A DNA stretch of 64,000 nt from CAVORD01 sp963698535 (lineage in GTDB: Bacteria; Bacteroidota; Bacteroidia; Bacteroidales; VadinHA17), in assembly GCA_963698535.1 (NCBI GenBank), contig CAVORD010000001.1, positions 868,001-932,000 of the forward strand, read 5' to 3'. Position 1 is the stretch's first letter. The number at the start of each line of letters is the position of its first letter. The notes under the pieces were generated by a model. The model had not been told where the DNA came from. It was given only the letters and a program-made list of their open reading frames with translations, and searched no databases. Position numbers and translations under genes: made by a program. Positions 19,837 through 28,151 of this stretch are shown piece after piece.

Positions 19837-20502
19837 ATGAAACCAACAAAATTATTCGCTCTGCTATTAATTGCTTCTATCGCAATGCTATCAGCCTGCA
19901 AGGGTAAAACTACCGCAACTACCGCAGTTGCAGACAATGAGACCGCAACAGTTACAGAGACACCTGTTTCCGGGGTGGTCAACACAAAAGGCAGGTATGC
20001 CATAAAATCCGGTATCGTGGAATACAAGACAGAAGTTATGGGCATGACAGGCCTCCAGGTCCTTACATTTGATGATTACGGCAAACTGGAAATGACCGAC
20101 GCTTCAATGGAGATGATGGGTACTAAGATCCGTACCGTAACCATTATGAAAGATGGCTTAATCTATACTCTCGACATGGAGGCCAAGACGGGCTACAGTA
20201 TGAGGGGCAGCTCACCCAATATTGACTTTGAGAATCTCTCGGAACAGATGGTTAAGGATATGAATCTAAGGAAAATCGGAACAGAATCATACCTTGGCAA
20301 GAACTGCGATAAGATGAGTATCGATTATCAGAAGATGAATATGAAAGGTGATTTCCTGGTTTTTAAGGGAGTACCGTTAAAGGTAAATACCGACATGGGT
20401 ACCATGAAGATGGTACTTAATGCTACCAGCTTCACCGAGAATCCTGCAATACCGGCCTCTAAGTTTGAGATACCCGCCGACTTTGTAATGACCACCCGAT
20501 AA
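19837..20502 (+). CDS. Lipoprotein, DUF4412-like
   Basis: 221 residues with a lipoprotein signal (lipobox Cys21, LSACKGK) followed by a Thr-rich tether. The body resembles DUF4412-type periplasmic lipoproteins: RYAIKSGIVEYKTEVMGMTG, a methionine-rich centre, YLGKNCDKMSIDYQKM, and the C-terminal ASKFEIPADF that is common in this group. The role is unknown. The gene ends in a strong bidirectional hairpin shared with the convergent tRNA-Leu gene. Confidence 0.75.
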   Translation: MKPTKLFALLLIASIAMLSACKGKTTATTAVADNETATVTETPVSGVVNTKGRYAIKSGIVEYKTEVMGMTGLQVLTFDDYGKLEMTDASMEMMGTKIRTVTIMKDGLIYTLDMEAKTGYSMRGSSPNIDFENLSEQMVKDMNLRKIGTESYLGKNCDKMSIDYQKMNMKGDFLVFKGVPLKVNTDMGTMKMVLNATSFTENPAIPASKFEIPADFVMTTR

Positions 20503-20525
20503 GATATCAGACCATACAATGAAAG

Positions 20526-20555
20526 AGAGCGCCCCGGAATTCACCGGGGCGCTCT
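20526..20555. terminator. Bidirectional hairpin terminator
   Basis: Perfect 12-bp GC-rich stem (AGAGCGCCCCGG with CCGGGGCGCTCT, 6-base loop) flanked by short T-rich runs in both directions. It separates the plus-strand lipoprotein gene from the minus-strand tRNA-Leu(CAG). Confidence 0.85.
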
Positions 20556-20561
20556 TTATTG

Positions 20562-20645
20562 TGCCCAGAACAGGACTCGAACCTGCACATCATTGCTGAC
20601 ACTAGTCCCTGAAACTAGCGTGTCTACCAATTTCACCATCTGGGC
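20562..20645 (-). tRNA. tRNA-Leu (anticodon CAG)
   Basis: An 84-base type II tRNA. The acceptor GCCCAGA/TCTGGGC has discriminator A, the D-arm has AAATTGGTAGACACG, the anticodon stem CTAGT/ACTAG encloses loop TTTCAGGG (anticodon CAG, reading CUG), and the T-arm GCAGG TTCGAGT CCTGT is intact. CCA is not encoded. A 15-base stretch at its 5' end is tandemly repeated upstream (20634-20648 and 20649-20663). Confidence 0.93.
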
Positions 20646-20663
20646 ATGCACCATCTGGGCATG
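20634..20663. repeat. 15-bp perfect tandem repeat of the tRNA-Leu 5' end
   Basis: The 15-mer CACCATCTGGGCATG occurs twice head to tail. The first copy covers the first 12 tRNA bases in the minus sense plus three upstream bases. It may be a replication-slippage product, a sequencing artefact or a trace of integration next to the tRNA. Confidence 0.8.
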
Positions 20664-20766
20664 AATACCATACATGGCTGAGGGTGCAAAAGTAAAAAAG
20701 ATTTTGAAAATAATGGATGGTTAAGGGAAATAATAGAAACAATTTTAGGCCTGGTCCTAACTCTAC

Positions 20767-21168
20767 CTATCTCCTCCGGATAAGCTTCACCCCGTTGCTT
20801 TCCTCAAAATATCTGAAGTAGCTGTATAGTTTCCAGTTCAGCTCCTCTCCGTAATCGATCTCAGGCCTGTAGTCAATAAAACTGTCGTATGATTCCCTGT
20901 ATCTTATCTGATTGTTATATCTGGAATTCCACTCCATCACATACCGGGTGTTCCACGCCTGATAATAGCTCTCGCTGTTTAGATGCATAGGGTGCATCAG
21001 CAGGTATGTTTCAAATCCCGTATCAAATACGATCAGCTCATATTCAACCGAATCGGCGGCTTCGCTCTTTTTAAGGTCAATCCTACTCTTCTCCTCACTT
21101 TCCTGGGCCACTGCATTGAAAAACACAAGGAGCAGAATACCTGACAACAAAATTATCTTACTTTTCAT
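20767..21168 (-). CDS. DUF6146 family secreted protein
   Basis: 133 residues with a signal peptide (1-21, cut after AVAQ). The mature part matches the Bacteroidota DUF6146 pattern: DSVEYELIVFDTGFETYL, YYQAWNTRYVMEWNSRYN, IDYRPEIDYGEELNWKLY and YFRYFEESNGVKL. The family is small, secreted and of unknown function. It is transcribed divergently from the lysC leader. Confidence 0.85.
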   Translation of the reverse strand: MKSKIILLSGILLLVFFNAVAQESEEKSRIDLKKSEAADSVEYELIVFDTGFETYLLMHPMHLNSESYYQAWNTRYVMEWNSRYNNQIRYRESYDSFIDYRPEIDYGEELNWKLYSYFRYFEESNGVKLIRRR

Positions 21169-21253
21169 ACCCTTTGGTTTTAGTTATTAATCGGTTCCGA
21201 CAATAAAATCACAAAAAATATACCAAAGAGGATAGTTGGTTCTCTTTTTTTAA

Positions 21254-21261
21254 TACTTTTG
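21254..21261 (+). promoter_or_regulatory. Bacteroidetes-type -7 promoter box for lysC
   Basis: TACTTTTG fits the consensus TAnnTTTG exactly. A TTG at 21236-21238 could be the upstream element, though the spacer is a little short. The predicted start near 21266-21270 places it just before the leader reading frame. Confidence 0.65.
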
Positions 21262-21282
21262 CTTCCTTAAAATTGATAAATA

Positions 21283-21348
21283 GTGACAACCTCTCTGAAC
21301 ATAATTAAACGCATAACTAAACCTGTCCAACAGCAGGCGGTGTTGTAG
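21283..21348 (+). CDS. Putative leader peptide of the lysC-lysA operon (21 codons)
   Basis: A GTG-started mini-gene encoding TTSLNIIKRITKPVQQQ plus flanking residues. Nine of 21 residues (Thr, Asn, Ile, Lys) derive from the aspartate family, the product family of the downstream aspartate kinase pathway. Its last codons (CAG CAG GCG, 21331-21339) overlap the sequence that can pair with the terminator's 5' arm. An in-frame stop lies just upstream of the GTG. No ATG or clear ribosome site is seen, so translation is inferred from position, composition and overlap with the alternative RNA structures. Confidence 0.55.
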   Translation: MTTSLNIIKRITKPVQQQAVL

Positions 21349-21402
21349 TTTGATTAAGTTCATTAACTGATAATACGAGCCTGCTGCAATGCAGGCTTTT
21401 TT
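21331..21402 (+). promoter_or_regulatory. Transcription attenuator upstream of lysC
   Basis: The terminator hairpin at 21378-21397 (AGCCTGC/GCAGGCT, 6-base loop) is followed by six T residues and ends 18 bases before lysC. An alternative 8-bp helix, CAGCAGGC (21331-21338) with GCCTGCTG (21379-21386), would destroy the terminator. The first strand lies inside the end of the leader frame, so a ribosome that finishes translation would cover it and allow termination, while one stalled earlier would permit readthrough. This is the classical logic of amino-acid operon attenuation. Confidence 0.7.
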
Positions 21403-21420
21403 ATTAATATCAAAAGGCAA

Positions 21421-22749
21421 ATGAAAGTTCTTAAATTCGGTGGAACCTCGGTGGGATCGGTTGAGCGTCTAAAAGCACTGATTCCACTTGTAAATGGTGA
21501 CGATAATGTTATTGTGGTCCTGTCGGCTATGTCGGGCACGACTAACAGTCTGGTTGAAATATGTGAATTGCTTAAGAGTGCCAGGAAGAAGGAGGCTTCG
21601 GAGAAGGCTGAGCTGCTGCGCGGGAAATATCTCCTTGTTGTTAAGGAACTTCTCTCTGACGATGAGTTCTGTCAGACGGGCTCAGAACTTGTAAATTCTC
21701 ACTTTAACAATATCAGGGAGTTTACGCTCAAACCTCTTGCAGTAAAGGAGGAGAAGATAATCCTGGCAAAGGGAGAACTTATAACATCGGCGCTATTTCA
21801 TCTGCTGCTACTTGAAAACCAACTGAGTACGGCATTATTACCTGCCCTGAATTTTATGCGCATTGACAAGGACGGTGAGCCCGACTACTACTACATTGAG
21901 GAAAATATAAAGAGGGAACTGGAATCTGTTGGAAAGGCTAAAATTATCGTTACACAAGGATTTATTTGCAGGAATGTTTCAGGGGCCATCGATAACCTTA
22001 AGAGAGGAGGAAGCGATTATAGTGCAACAATCATTGGTTCGGCTATTAATGCTGAGTCGGTTGAGATCTGGACCGACATTAGCGGATTCAGGAACAATGA
22101 TCCCCGTTTTGTCGAGAACACATCAGTAATAAGAAAACTATCTTACGATGAAGCTGCAGAACTTGCATATTTCGGAGCAAAAATATTACACCCTTCAAGT
22201 GTTTATCCTGCACGGATAAAAAACATTCCTGTATGGCTTAAGAACACCCTTGATCCTGCTGACCAGGGAACCCTTATTACAGATAGCTTCAACGGAGGCG
22301 GTTTTCGTGCTGTTGCAGCAAAAGATGATATTACTTCAATAAAGGTAAAATCAGACAGGATGCTCCTTGCCTACGGTTTTCTGCGTAAGATCTTCGAGAT
22401 CTTCGAAGCATACCGCACACCTATTGACATGATAACCACCTCTGAGGTAGCCGTTTCGCTGACGATAGATGATACATCCTATCTTGATGGTATTGTTAAA
22501 GAGCTACACTACCTGGGACAGGTTGAGATCATACACAATCAGACCATCATATGTGTCGTCGGTGATTTTATCGGGGATAAACCGGGGATAGCATCGAAGG
22601 TATTCAATGCCCTTGAGAGCACACCGGTGAGTATGATATCATATGGCGGCAGCAGTCATAATATTTCACTTCTTATCGATACCAAACATAAAAGAGAGGC
22701 CCTGAATCTTCTGAGTAAGAACCTATTAACAAACGGAGATGTTCAATAA
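21421..22749 (+). CDS. lysC: Aspartate kinase (monofunctional)
   Basis: Phosphorylates L-aspartate with ATP, the first step to lysine, diaminopimelate, threonine and methionine. The 442-residue length fits a monofunctional kinase with C-terminal ACT domains. Visible motifs: KFGGTSVGS at 5-13 (ATP and substrate), FICRNVSGAIDNLKRGGSDY, then the kinase-domain end EIWTDISGFRNNDPR. The regulatory part (about 300-442) has DMITTSEVAVSLTID and PVSMISYGGSSHNISLLI. The gene overlaps lysA by 11 bases, so the two form one operon, and a terminator with a competing antiterminator precedes it. Confidence 0.95.
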   Translation: MKVLKFGGTSVGSVERLKALIPLVNGDDNVIVVLSAMSGTTNSLVEICELLKSARKKEASEKAELLRGKYLLVVKELLSDDEFCQTGSELVNSHFNNIREFTLKPLAVKEEKIILAKGELITSALFHLLLLENQLSTALLPALNFMRIDKDGEPDYYYIEENIKRELESVGKAKIIVTQGFICRNVSGAIDNLKRGGSDYSATIIGSAINAESVEIWTDISGFRNNDPRFVENTSVIRKLSYDEAAELAYFGAKILHPSSVYPARIKNIPVWLKNTLDPADQGTLITDSFNGGGFRAVAAKDDITSIKVKSDRMLLAYGFLRKIFEIFEAYRTPIDMITTSEVAVSLTIDDTSYLDGIVKELHYLGQVEIIHNQTIICVVGDFIGDKPGIASKVFNALESTPVSMISYGGSSHNISLLIDTKHKREALNLLSKNLLTNGDVQ

Positions 22750-23887
22750 ACAATTAACCGCCCGTTTCACGGAACTGCGTACCCCCTTCTATTATTACGA
22801 TACTGATTGCCTTGAAAGTAATCTCGATACTATCAATAAGGAGAGTGGTAAGTACGGCTTCAGGGTGCACTATGCATTAAAGGCCAATGCAAATGAATCT
22901 CTACTCAGGATCATTGCCTCAAAAAGGTTTGGTGCCGATTGTGTTAGCGGTAATGAGATCAGAAGAGCCCGGGAATGCGGGTTCAATTCCGCAGGTATAG
23001 TGTACGCCGGAGTAGGAAAAAGCGACAGAGAGATAGAGACAGCTATCGATGCAGATATTCTATGCTTCAACTGTGAATCACTGGCTGAGATAAAGGTTAT
23101 TAACTCAATAGCGGCCGGGAAAGATAAAATCGTTCCTATTGCACTTCGAATTAATCCTGATGTTGAAGCCTATACCCATAAGTACATAACTACGGGTATT
23201 GAGGAGAATAAATTTGGCATCAACATATGGGAGATAGAGAAGATCACCAATCTTCTGCCTGAACTGACCAATGTAAATCTCATTGGTATACATTTCCATA
23301 TAGGTAGCCAGATAATAAGGATGAGTGCCTTCCGCAGCCTTTGCAGCAGAGTTAACGAGATACAGAGCTGGTTCTCTACACGGGGCATCCCGCTGTCATT
23401 AATTAACGTAGGCGGCGGACTGGGTGTGGATTACAGTAATCCCGGCATATGGCCCGACTTCAGGGAGTACTTCTCAATCTTTGCTGAGCACCTTGAACTA
23501 AAGGCAGGACAAACTCTTCATTTTGAGCTGGGAAGAAGCGTAGTTGCTCAATGTGGCAGCCTGATCTCAAAGGTACTGTATGTAAAAAACGGCGGCAGGA
23601 AAAAGTTTGTGATCCTCGATGCCGGAATGACCGATCTTATCAGACCTGCCCTTTATCAGTCGTATCACAAGATCGAAAACCTGAGCTCTGAAACCGGTGA
23701 ATTCAAATATGATGTTGTAGGACCGATCTGTGAGACTACCGACTCCTTTGCCAGCGAGGTGGCACTACCTGAAACAAAACGTGGTGACATCATTGCCATC
23801 CGCACCGCCGGTGCTTATGGTGAAGCTATGGCCTCCAGATACAACCTTAGAGACCTGCCCGGATCGGTTTTGTCATCTGAGTTGTAA
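22739..23887 (+). CDS. lysA: Diaminopimelate decarboxylase
   Basis: A PLP enzyme of fold III that decarboxylates meso-diaminopimelate to L-lysine. 382 residues. Lys48 in HYALKANAN is the expected PLP lysine; IHFHIGSQI, NVGGGLGVDY, ELGRSVVAQCG and the active-site segment GPICETTDSFA are all present. It starts inside the end of lysC (ATGTTCAATAAA, 11-base overlap), suggesting translational coupling. dapB, another step of the pathway, is encoded 7.6 kb further on. Confidence 0.95.
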   Translation: MFNKQLTARFTELRTPFYYYDTDCLESNLDTINKESGKYGFRVHYALKANANESLLRIIASKRFGADCVSGNEIRRARECGFNSAGIVYAGVGKSDREIETAIDADILCFNCESLAEIKVINSIAAGKDKIVPIALRINPDVEAYTHKYITTGIEENKFGINIWEIEKITNLLPELTNVNLIGIHFHIGSQIIRMSAFRSLCSRVNEIQSWFSTRGIPLSLINVGGGLGVDYSNPGIWPDFREYFSIFAEHLELKAGQTLHFELGRSVVAQCGSLISKVLYVKNGGRKKFVILDAGMTDLIRPALYQSYHKIENLSSETGEFKYDVVGPICETTDSFASEVALPETKRGDIIAIRTAGAYGEAMASRYNLRDLPGSVLSSEL

Positions 23888-23937
23888 ATATTTTCTGTCG
23901 TCTGAATAAAGCCTGCAAGTAAATATAACAATAAGCA

Positions 23938-23961
23938 GAGCGTAGTCTTCCGGCTACGCTC
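23938..23961. terminator. Hairpin between convergent genes
   Basis: 8-bp stem GAGCGTAG/CTACGCTC with an 8-base loop, between the ends of lysA and the PKD lipoprotein gene. No clear T tract in either direction, so the terminator assignment is tentative. A related sequence (GCGTAGTC...GACTACGC) forms the hairpin at 54020-54049. Confidence 0.5.
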
Positions 23962-24001
23962 AAAGCTGACTAATTAAATTCTATCCTGCTCGTTTCTGCT
24001 T

Positions 24002-24679
24002 CTACTTCTTAACCCTTGCAGGAACAACAATCCTCACACTCCTGTCCCTGGTAGCTGCCTCGGTACTCTTCTTGGTACCGGTATAGTCTACCCATGCAAC
24101 GAACCTGTTGATCTGGTTCGGAACAAGCCTCTGTGTAGCAATGTATGCTACATCCTCGTCACGCAGGGTATAGTTGTTATGTGTTGAGTGCCATACGTCC
24201 ACATAATAAACCTTTGCATTAAGGTTGGTGAAGGTCACCTTGCCATTTGCGTTGGTATATCCCTCAATGATCGGGTTTGTCTCGGAATCCCAATCATTTA
24301 ATGATCCGTAGAGAATGACGCTGGCGTTAGCCACAGGATACTCATCGTAATATTCCAGTACCTCCACTTCAAGTATGGTGGGTGACTTGACCTCGATAGT
24401 CTGATAGGCCCTGCCTACCGTACCATTCTTACCAAAGGCCTTAAGTTCAACATTGAATATTCCAGTTGAATTGTAAGATTTTACTGGATTTACAGCCGTG
24501 GAAAAAGTGCCATCCCCAAAATCCCACTCAAACCAGGTGGCATTATATGAGTCGTTGGTAAAGAATATCTCCTCGCCGGTAAGAGCTACTACCTTGTCGG
24601 TATAGAAAAAAGCATCCGGTCTGGTTTCACAGCCCGTAAGTAATGCTGCTGCTGCTAAGATTATAATGAACCTTTTCAT
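24002..24679 (-). CDS. PKD-domain lipoprotein
   Basis: 225 residues. Lipoprotein signal with Cys17 (LLTGCETRP). A PKD beta-sandwich spans about 25-100, with the signature WFEWDFGDGTFS and NPVKSYNSTGIFNVEL. A transthyretin/carboxypeptidase-regulatory-like domain spans about 105-190: VANASVILYGS, then GYTNANGKVTFTNL and YYVDVWHS. Such proteins are cell-surface or periplasmic binding modules without catalysis. No partner gene is adjacent. The basic C-terminus (RVKK) is unremarkable. Confidence 0.88.
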   Translation of the reverse strand: MKRFIIILAAAALLTGCETRPDAFFYTDKVVALTGEEIFFTNDSYNATWFEWDFGDGTFSTAVNPVKSYNSTGIFNVELKAFGKNGTVGRAYQTIEVKSPTILEVEVLEYYDEYPVANASVILYGSLNDWDSETNPIIEGYTNANGKVTFTNLNAKVYYVDVWHSTHNNYTLRDEDVAYIATQRLVPNQINRFVAWVDYTGTKKSTEAATRDRSVRIVVPARVKK

Positions 24680-24785
24680 GACTTTAGTTTTTTAATCAAT
24701 TAGTTTAATTCAAAAGTCATGCCATAAAACAAAAAATGAGTTGTACTGTTTAAGCCCTGTGCGGTTTAGATAACCAAATAATCAC

Positions 24786-24793
24786 TATCTTTG
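24786..24793 (+). promoter_or_regulatory. Bacteroidetes-type -7 promoter box for thrS
   Basis: TATCTTTG fits TAnnTTTG exactly and lies 25 bases before the thrS ATG, giving a short leader. The -33 element is not obvious. Confidence 0.65.
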
Positions 24794-24818
24794 CAACTTC
24801 TTGAAAACAGCTTTAATT

Positions 24819-26767
24819 ATGGTAAATATTACTTTCCCTGACGGTTCAGTAAGGGAATATAAGGATGGGATCAGTTCTTATGAGATAGCAGAACAGATAA
24901 GTCCAAGATTAGCCAAAGAGGTTTTGGCAGCAACGGTTAACGGAGAGGTATGGGATCTGACAAGGCCTATTAATGGTGATGCAACGCTGAAGCTTCATAA
25001 ATGGGATGATGAAGAGGGCAAGCATGCCTTCTGGCACTCATCAGCTCACCTGATGGCCGAAGCACTGGAAGCTCTATATCCGGGAATGAAATTCGGTATA
25101 GGGCCGGCCATTGAGAGTGGATTCTACTATGATGTGGATCCGGGAGAGGGTGTTACCATAACCGACTCCGATCTGCCTGCTATTGAACAGAAGATGAAAG
25201 ATCTGGCCTCTGCCAATGCTGAGTATAAGCGCCGGGAGGTAACACGCAAAGAGGCCATGGACCTTTTTACCAAAAAGGGTGATGAATATAAGACTGAACT
25301 GATAAAAGAGCTTGAAGACGGTACCATTTCACTATACACACAGGGTGAATTTACCGATCTCTGCCGGGGACCGCATCTCCCCTCCTCTGAGCCTATCAAA
25401 GCAATTAAACTTTTGAGTGTTGCCGGAGCATACTGGAGAGGTGACGAAAAGAGGAAGATGCTTACCCGAATTTACGGGATCACATTCCCAAAACAGAAAC
25501 TCCTTGATGAGTATCTTGTTTTCCTGGAGGAGGCCAAAAAGAAGAGACCACAGGAAAATAGGCAAAGAACTTGAACTATTTGCCTTCTCACCAAAGGTTG
25601 GCATGGGCTTACCACTCTGGCTGCCAAAAGGTTCTGATCTGCGACAGAGACTTATTGATTTTATGACCGCCACCCTTCGCAAACGGGGATACAGTATTGT
25701 ATCAACACCACACATCGGTAATGTGAACCTCTACAAAACATCGGGCCACTACGAAAAGTATGGTGCCGACTCTTTCAAACCTATCTCTACACCTCAGGAG
25801 GGCGAGGAGTTTATGCTCAAACCAATGAACTGTCCTCACCACTGCGAGATATTTAATGCAACACCTCACTCCTACAGAGACCTGCCCGTTAAGGATGGCT
25901 GAGTTCGGTACAGTGTACAGGTATGAGCAGAGCGGTGAGCTTCACGGACTCACCAGGGTAAGGAGCTTCACACAGGATGATGCTCACCATTTTTGCCGTA
26001 ACGACCAGCTTAAGGATGAATTCAAAAGCATCATCGAGCTTGTTCAGTATGTCTTTAAAACGCTTGAATTTCAACGAATACTCAGCCCAGATATCATTAC
26101 GCGATCCCGATAACCATGAGAAGTATATCGGATCGGATGAGAACTGGGAAAAAGCTGAGAATGCTATTATTGAAGCTGCAGCTGAGATGAAGCTTGAGAC
26201 CACTGTGGTTACAGGTGAGGCAGCCTTTTATGGCCCTAAGCTCGATTTTATGGTACGCGATGCTATTGGAAGAAAATGGCAACTGGGAACGATACAGGTC
26301 GATTACAACCTTCCTGAAAGGTTCGAACTTTACTATAATGGCAGCCGACAACCAGAAACACCGTCCTGTAATGATACACAGGGCTATATTCGGTTCAATG
26401 GAGAGATTTATTGCAGTTCTTATTGAGAATACATCAGGCAAATTCCCTTTGTGGTTAACCCCCGATCAGGTGGTGATTTTGCCCATTAGCGAAAAATACA
26501 ATGATTATGCTCGAAAAAGTTTTGGAATTCCTAAATAATTCCGATATTCGCACCTTAATTGACGAGAGGAACGAAAAGATAGGTAAGAAGATCAGGGATA
26601 ATGAATTAAAGAGGATTCCCTACCTTCTGATTATCGGTGAAAAAGAGGAATCATCCGGAACAATTGCTGTCAGAAGACAGGGTGAAGGTGATAAAGGAGT
26701 CATGACACCTGAAGAGTTTATTTCACTTGTCAGGAAAGAAGTTTCAAAAGAAATTGAGACCAATTAA
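24819..26767 (+). CDS. thrS: Threonyl-tRNA synthetase, five frameshifts
   Basis: Charges tRNA-Thr; essential. The ATG at 24819 begins MVNITFPDGS; a TTG six codons upstream is less likely. Order of domains: N-terminal TGS (about 1-60), editing domain with HSSAHLMAEAL, the connecting segment TDLCRGPHLP, the class II catalytic core with KRRDHRKIGKELELF, MLKPMNCPHHCEIF, motif 2 in FGTVYRYEQSGELHGLTRVR, motif 3 in IFGSMERFIAVLIE, and an anticodon-binding domain ending KEIETN. The frame breaks near 25538, 25891, 26067, 26343 and 26516. Every break is repaired by removing one base, mostly an A next to other As. Since the organism needs this enzyme and no second copy is seen, these are almost certainly sequence errors. 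infC, rpmI and rplT follow, the order also found in E. coli. Confidence 0.93.
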
Positions 26768-26783
26768 TTGAATATTAATTAAA

Positions 26784-26801
26784 TAAGGAGGAAAAGCCAT
26801 A
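26784..26801 (+). promoter_or_regulatory. Strong Shine-Dalgarno and ATA start of infC
   Basis: AAGGAGG (26785-26791) lies 7 bases before ATA (26799-26801). The in-frame TAA at 26784-26786 excludes any upstream start, and no ATG, GTG or TTG follows before the conserved sequence. A rare start codon with a strong ribosome site is the arrangement known for infC autoregulation in enterobacteria. Strong Shine-Dalgarno sites are uncommon in Bacteroidota. Confidence 0.7.
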
Positions 26802-27378
26802 GCGCAGGTATACAAACCCAGAGGAGGACGCCGTACAGAGGCGCTTCATCGAATCAACCAAAGGATAACCGCAAAAGTTGTCAGAGTTGTTGGCGATAAC
26901 ACAGAGCCCAAGGTATTATCACTTCAGGAGGCTCTAAAGTTGGCAGACGAGCTGGAGACTGGATCTTGTTGAGATATCACCTACTGCAGATCCTCCTGTT
27001 TGTAAGATAGTTGATTACCAGAAGTTTCTTTATCAGCAGAAAAAGAAACAGAAGGAGATCAAAGCCAAGACAGTTAAAGTTGTGGTAAAAGAGATCCGTT
27101 TCGGTCCTAACACCGACGATCACGATTATAACTTCAAACTTAAGCATGCCATCAAATTCCTTGAGGAGGGAGCAAAAGTAAGGGCTTATGTATTTTTCAA
27201 AGGAAGTTCAATACTCTTTAAGGAACAGGGTGAAATACTACTCCTGCGGTTCGCTAATGACCTTGAAGAGTATGGAAAAGTAGAACAATTACCACGTCTG
27301 GAAGGAAAGAGGATGATCGTGATCATTGGCCCCAAAGAAAAAGTAGAACACATTTTTTATTATTATAATTATTCAGAG
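26799..27378 (+). CDS. infC: Translation initiation factor IF-3, non-ATG start, one frameshift
   Basis: Binds the 30S subunit and proofreads initiation. Starting at ATA the product reads AQVYKPRGGRRTEALHRINQ, then VVGDNTEPKVLSLQEALKLA. An extra A near 26958 breaks the frame; repaired text is DELELDLVEISPTADPPVCK. The rest is typical IF-3: IVDYQKFLYQQKKKQKE, KEIRFGPNTDDHDYNFKLKH and LEGKRMIVIIGPKEK. No stop is met before rpmI: the frame runs on through a T-rich stretch into the next gene, probably because one base is missing or extra in TTTTTT at 27354-27359. The true end is probably near 27350. Confidence 0.88.
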
Positions 27379-27576
27379 ATGCCAAAAATGAAGACAAATC
27401 CGGGTGCAAAGAAGAGATTCACTCTGACCGGAACAGGAAAGATCAAGCGTAAGCATGCATTCAAGAGTCACATCCTGACAAAGAAATCAACCAAGCAAAA
27501 AAGGAATCTTACCTATTTTGGTCTGGTTAACAAGACCGATGAGAAGAACGTAAAGCTTCTCCTTGGAATGAGGTAG
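27379..27576 (+). CDS. rpmI: 50S ribosomal protein bL35
   Basis: 65 residues, the normal length: MPKMKTNPGAKKRFTLTGTG, IKRKHAFKSHILTKKS and NLTYFGLVNKTDEKNVKLL. A conserved small basic protein of the large ribosomal subunit. It lies between infC and rplT as in most bacteria. In this sequence it is in frame with infC with no intervening stop, which I attribute to an indel in the T run upstream. Confidence 0.95.
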   Translation: MPKMKTNPGAKKRFTLTGTGKIKRKHAFKSHILTKKSTKQKRNLTYFGLVNKTDEKNVKLLLGMR

Positions 27577-27674
27577 TGACCCGCTCGATCGAGTGAAGTA
27601 ATTAAGTATTAACAGAATGATCAGCAACTAAGAACCCTTAAATGGGACCGCTGACATTCGAAAAAAAAAAAATT

Positions 27675-28019
27675 ATGCCAAGATCAGTAAATGCAGTAGC
27701 CTCGAGAGCCAGAAGAAAAAAGGTTCTTAAGCAGACAAAAGGATACTTCGGTTCCAGGAAGAATGTTTTCACCGTTGCAAAGAACACACTCGAAAAAGGA
27801 TTAGGCTATGCATACCGCGACAGAAGGAAGAAAAAAGGTGAGTTCAGAGCTCTCTGGATTCAGAGAATAAATGCAGGAGTACGTCAGTACGACATGAGCT
27901 ATTCGGAGTTTATCGGAAAAATGAATAATAAAGGTATCGCCCTTAACAGGAAAACACTTGCCGACCTTGCAATGAATCACCCCGAAGCCTTTAAGGCAAT
28001 CGTGGAAAAGGTAAAATAG
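27675..28019 (+). CDS. rplT: 50S ribosomal protein bL20
   Basis: 114 residues: MPRSVNAVASRARRKKVLKQ, TKGYFGSRKNVFTVAKNTLE, then GEFRALWIQRINAGVRQYDM. bL20 is needed for early 50S assembly and in several bacteria represses its own operon. The ATG at 27675 follows a 12-A run; an in-frame ATG at 27642 would add an unconserved tail. The 98-base gap after rpmI is larger than usual. A strong terminator closes the operon. Confidence 0.96.
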   Translation: MPRSVNAVASRARRKKVLKQTKGYFGSRKNVFTVAKNTLEKGLGYAYRDRRKKKGEFRALWIQRINAGVRQYDMSYSEFIGKMNNKGIALNRKTLADLAMNHPEAFKAIVEKVK

Positions 28020-28040
28020 TGCAGTTAAATATTTGTTAAA

Positions 28041-28070
28041 GCCGCTGATAACCAGCGGCTTTTTCTTTTT
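28041..28070 (+). terminator. Terminator of the thrS-infC-rpmI-rplT operon
   Basis: 7-bp stem GCCGCTG/CAGCGGC with a 5-base loop followed by TTTTTCTTTTT. It lies 22 bases after rplT. Confidence 0.9.
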
Positions 28071-28151
28071 CCGCAGGTTATAATAACCCTTCCCCGACCT
28101 TCTCTTTCTTGACAAAGAAAAAAGTCTTAAATTAGATCAAAGGATTTTTCA

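Noticed and set aside
21169..21420. Lysine riboswitch upstream of lysC
   Set aside because: The leader is too short and lacks the conserved lysine-riboswitch core; the terminator is explained better by a translated leader with a competing helix.
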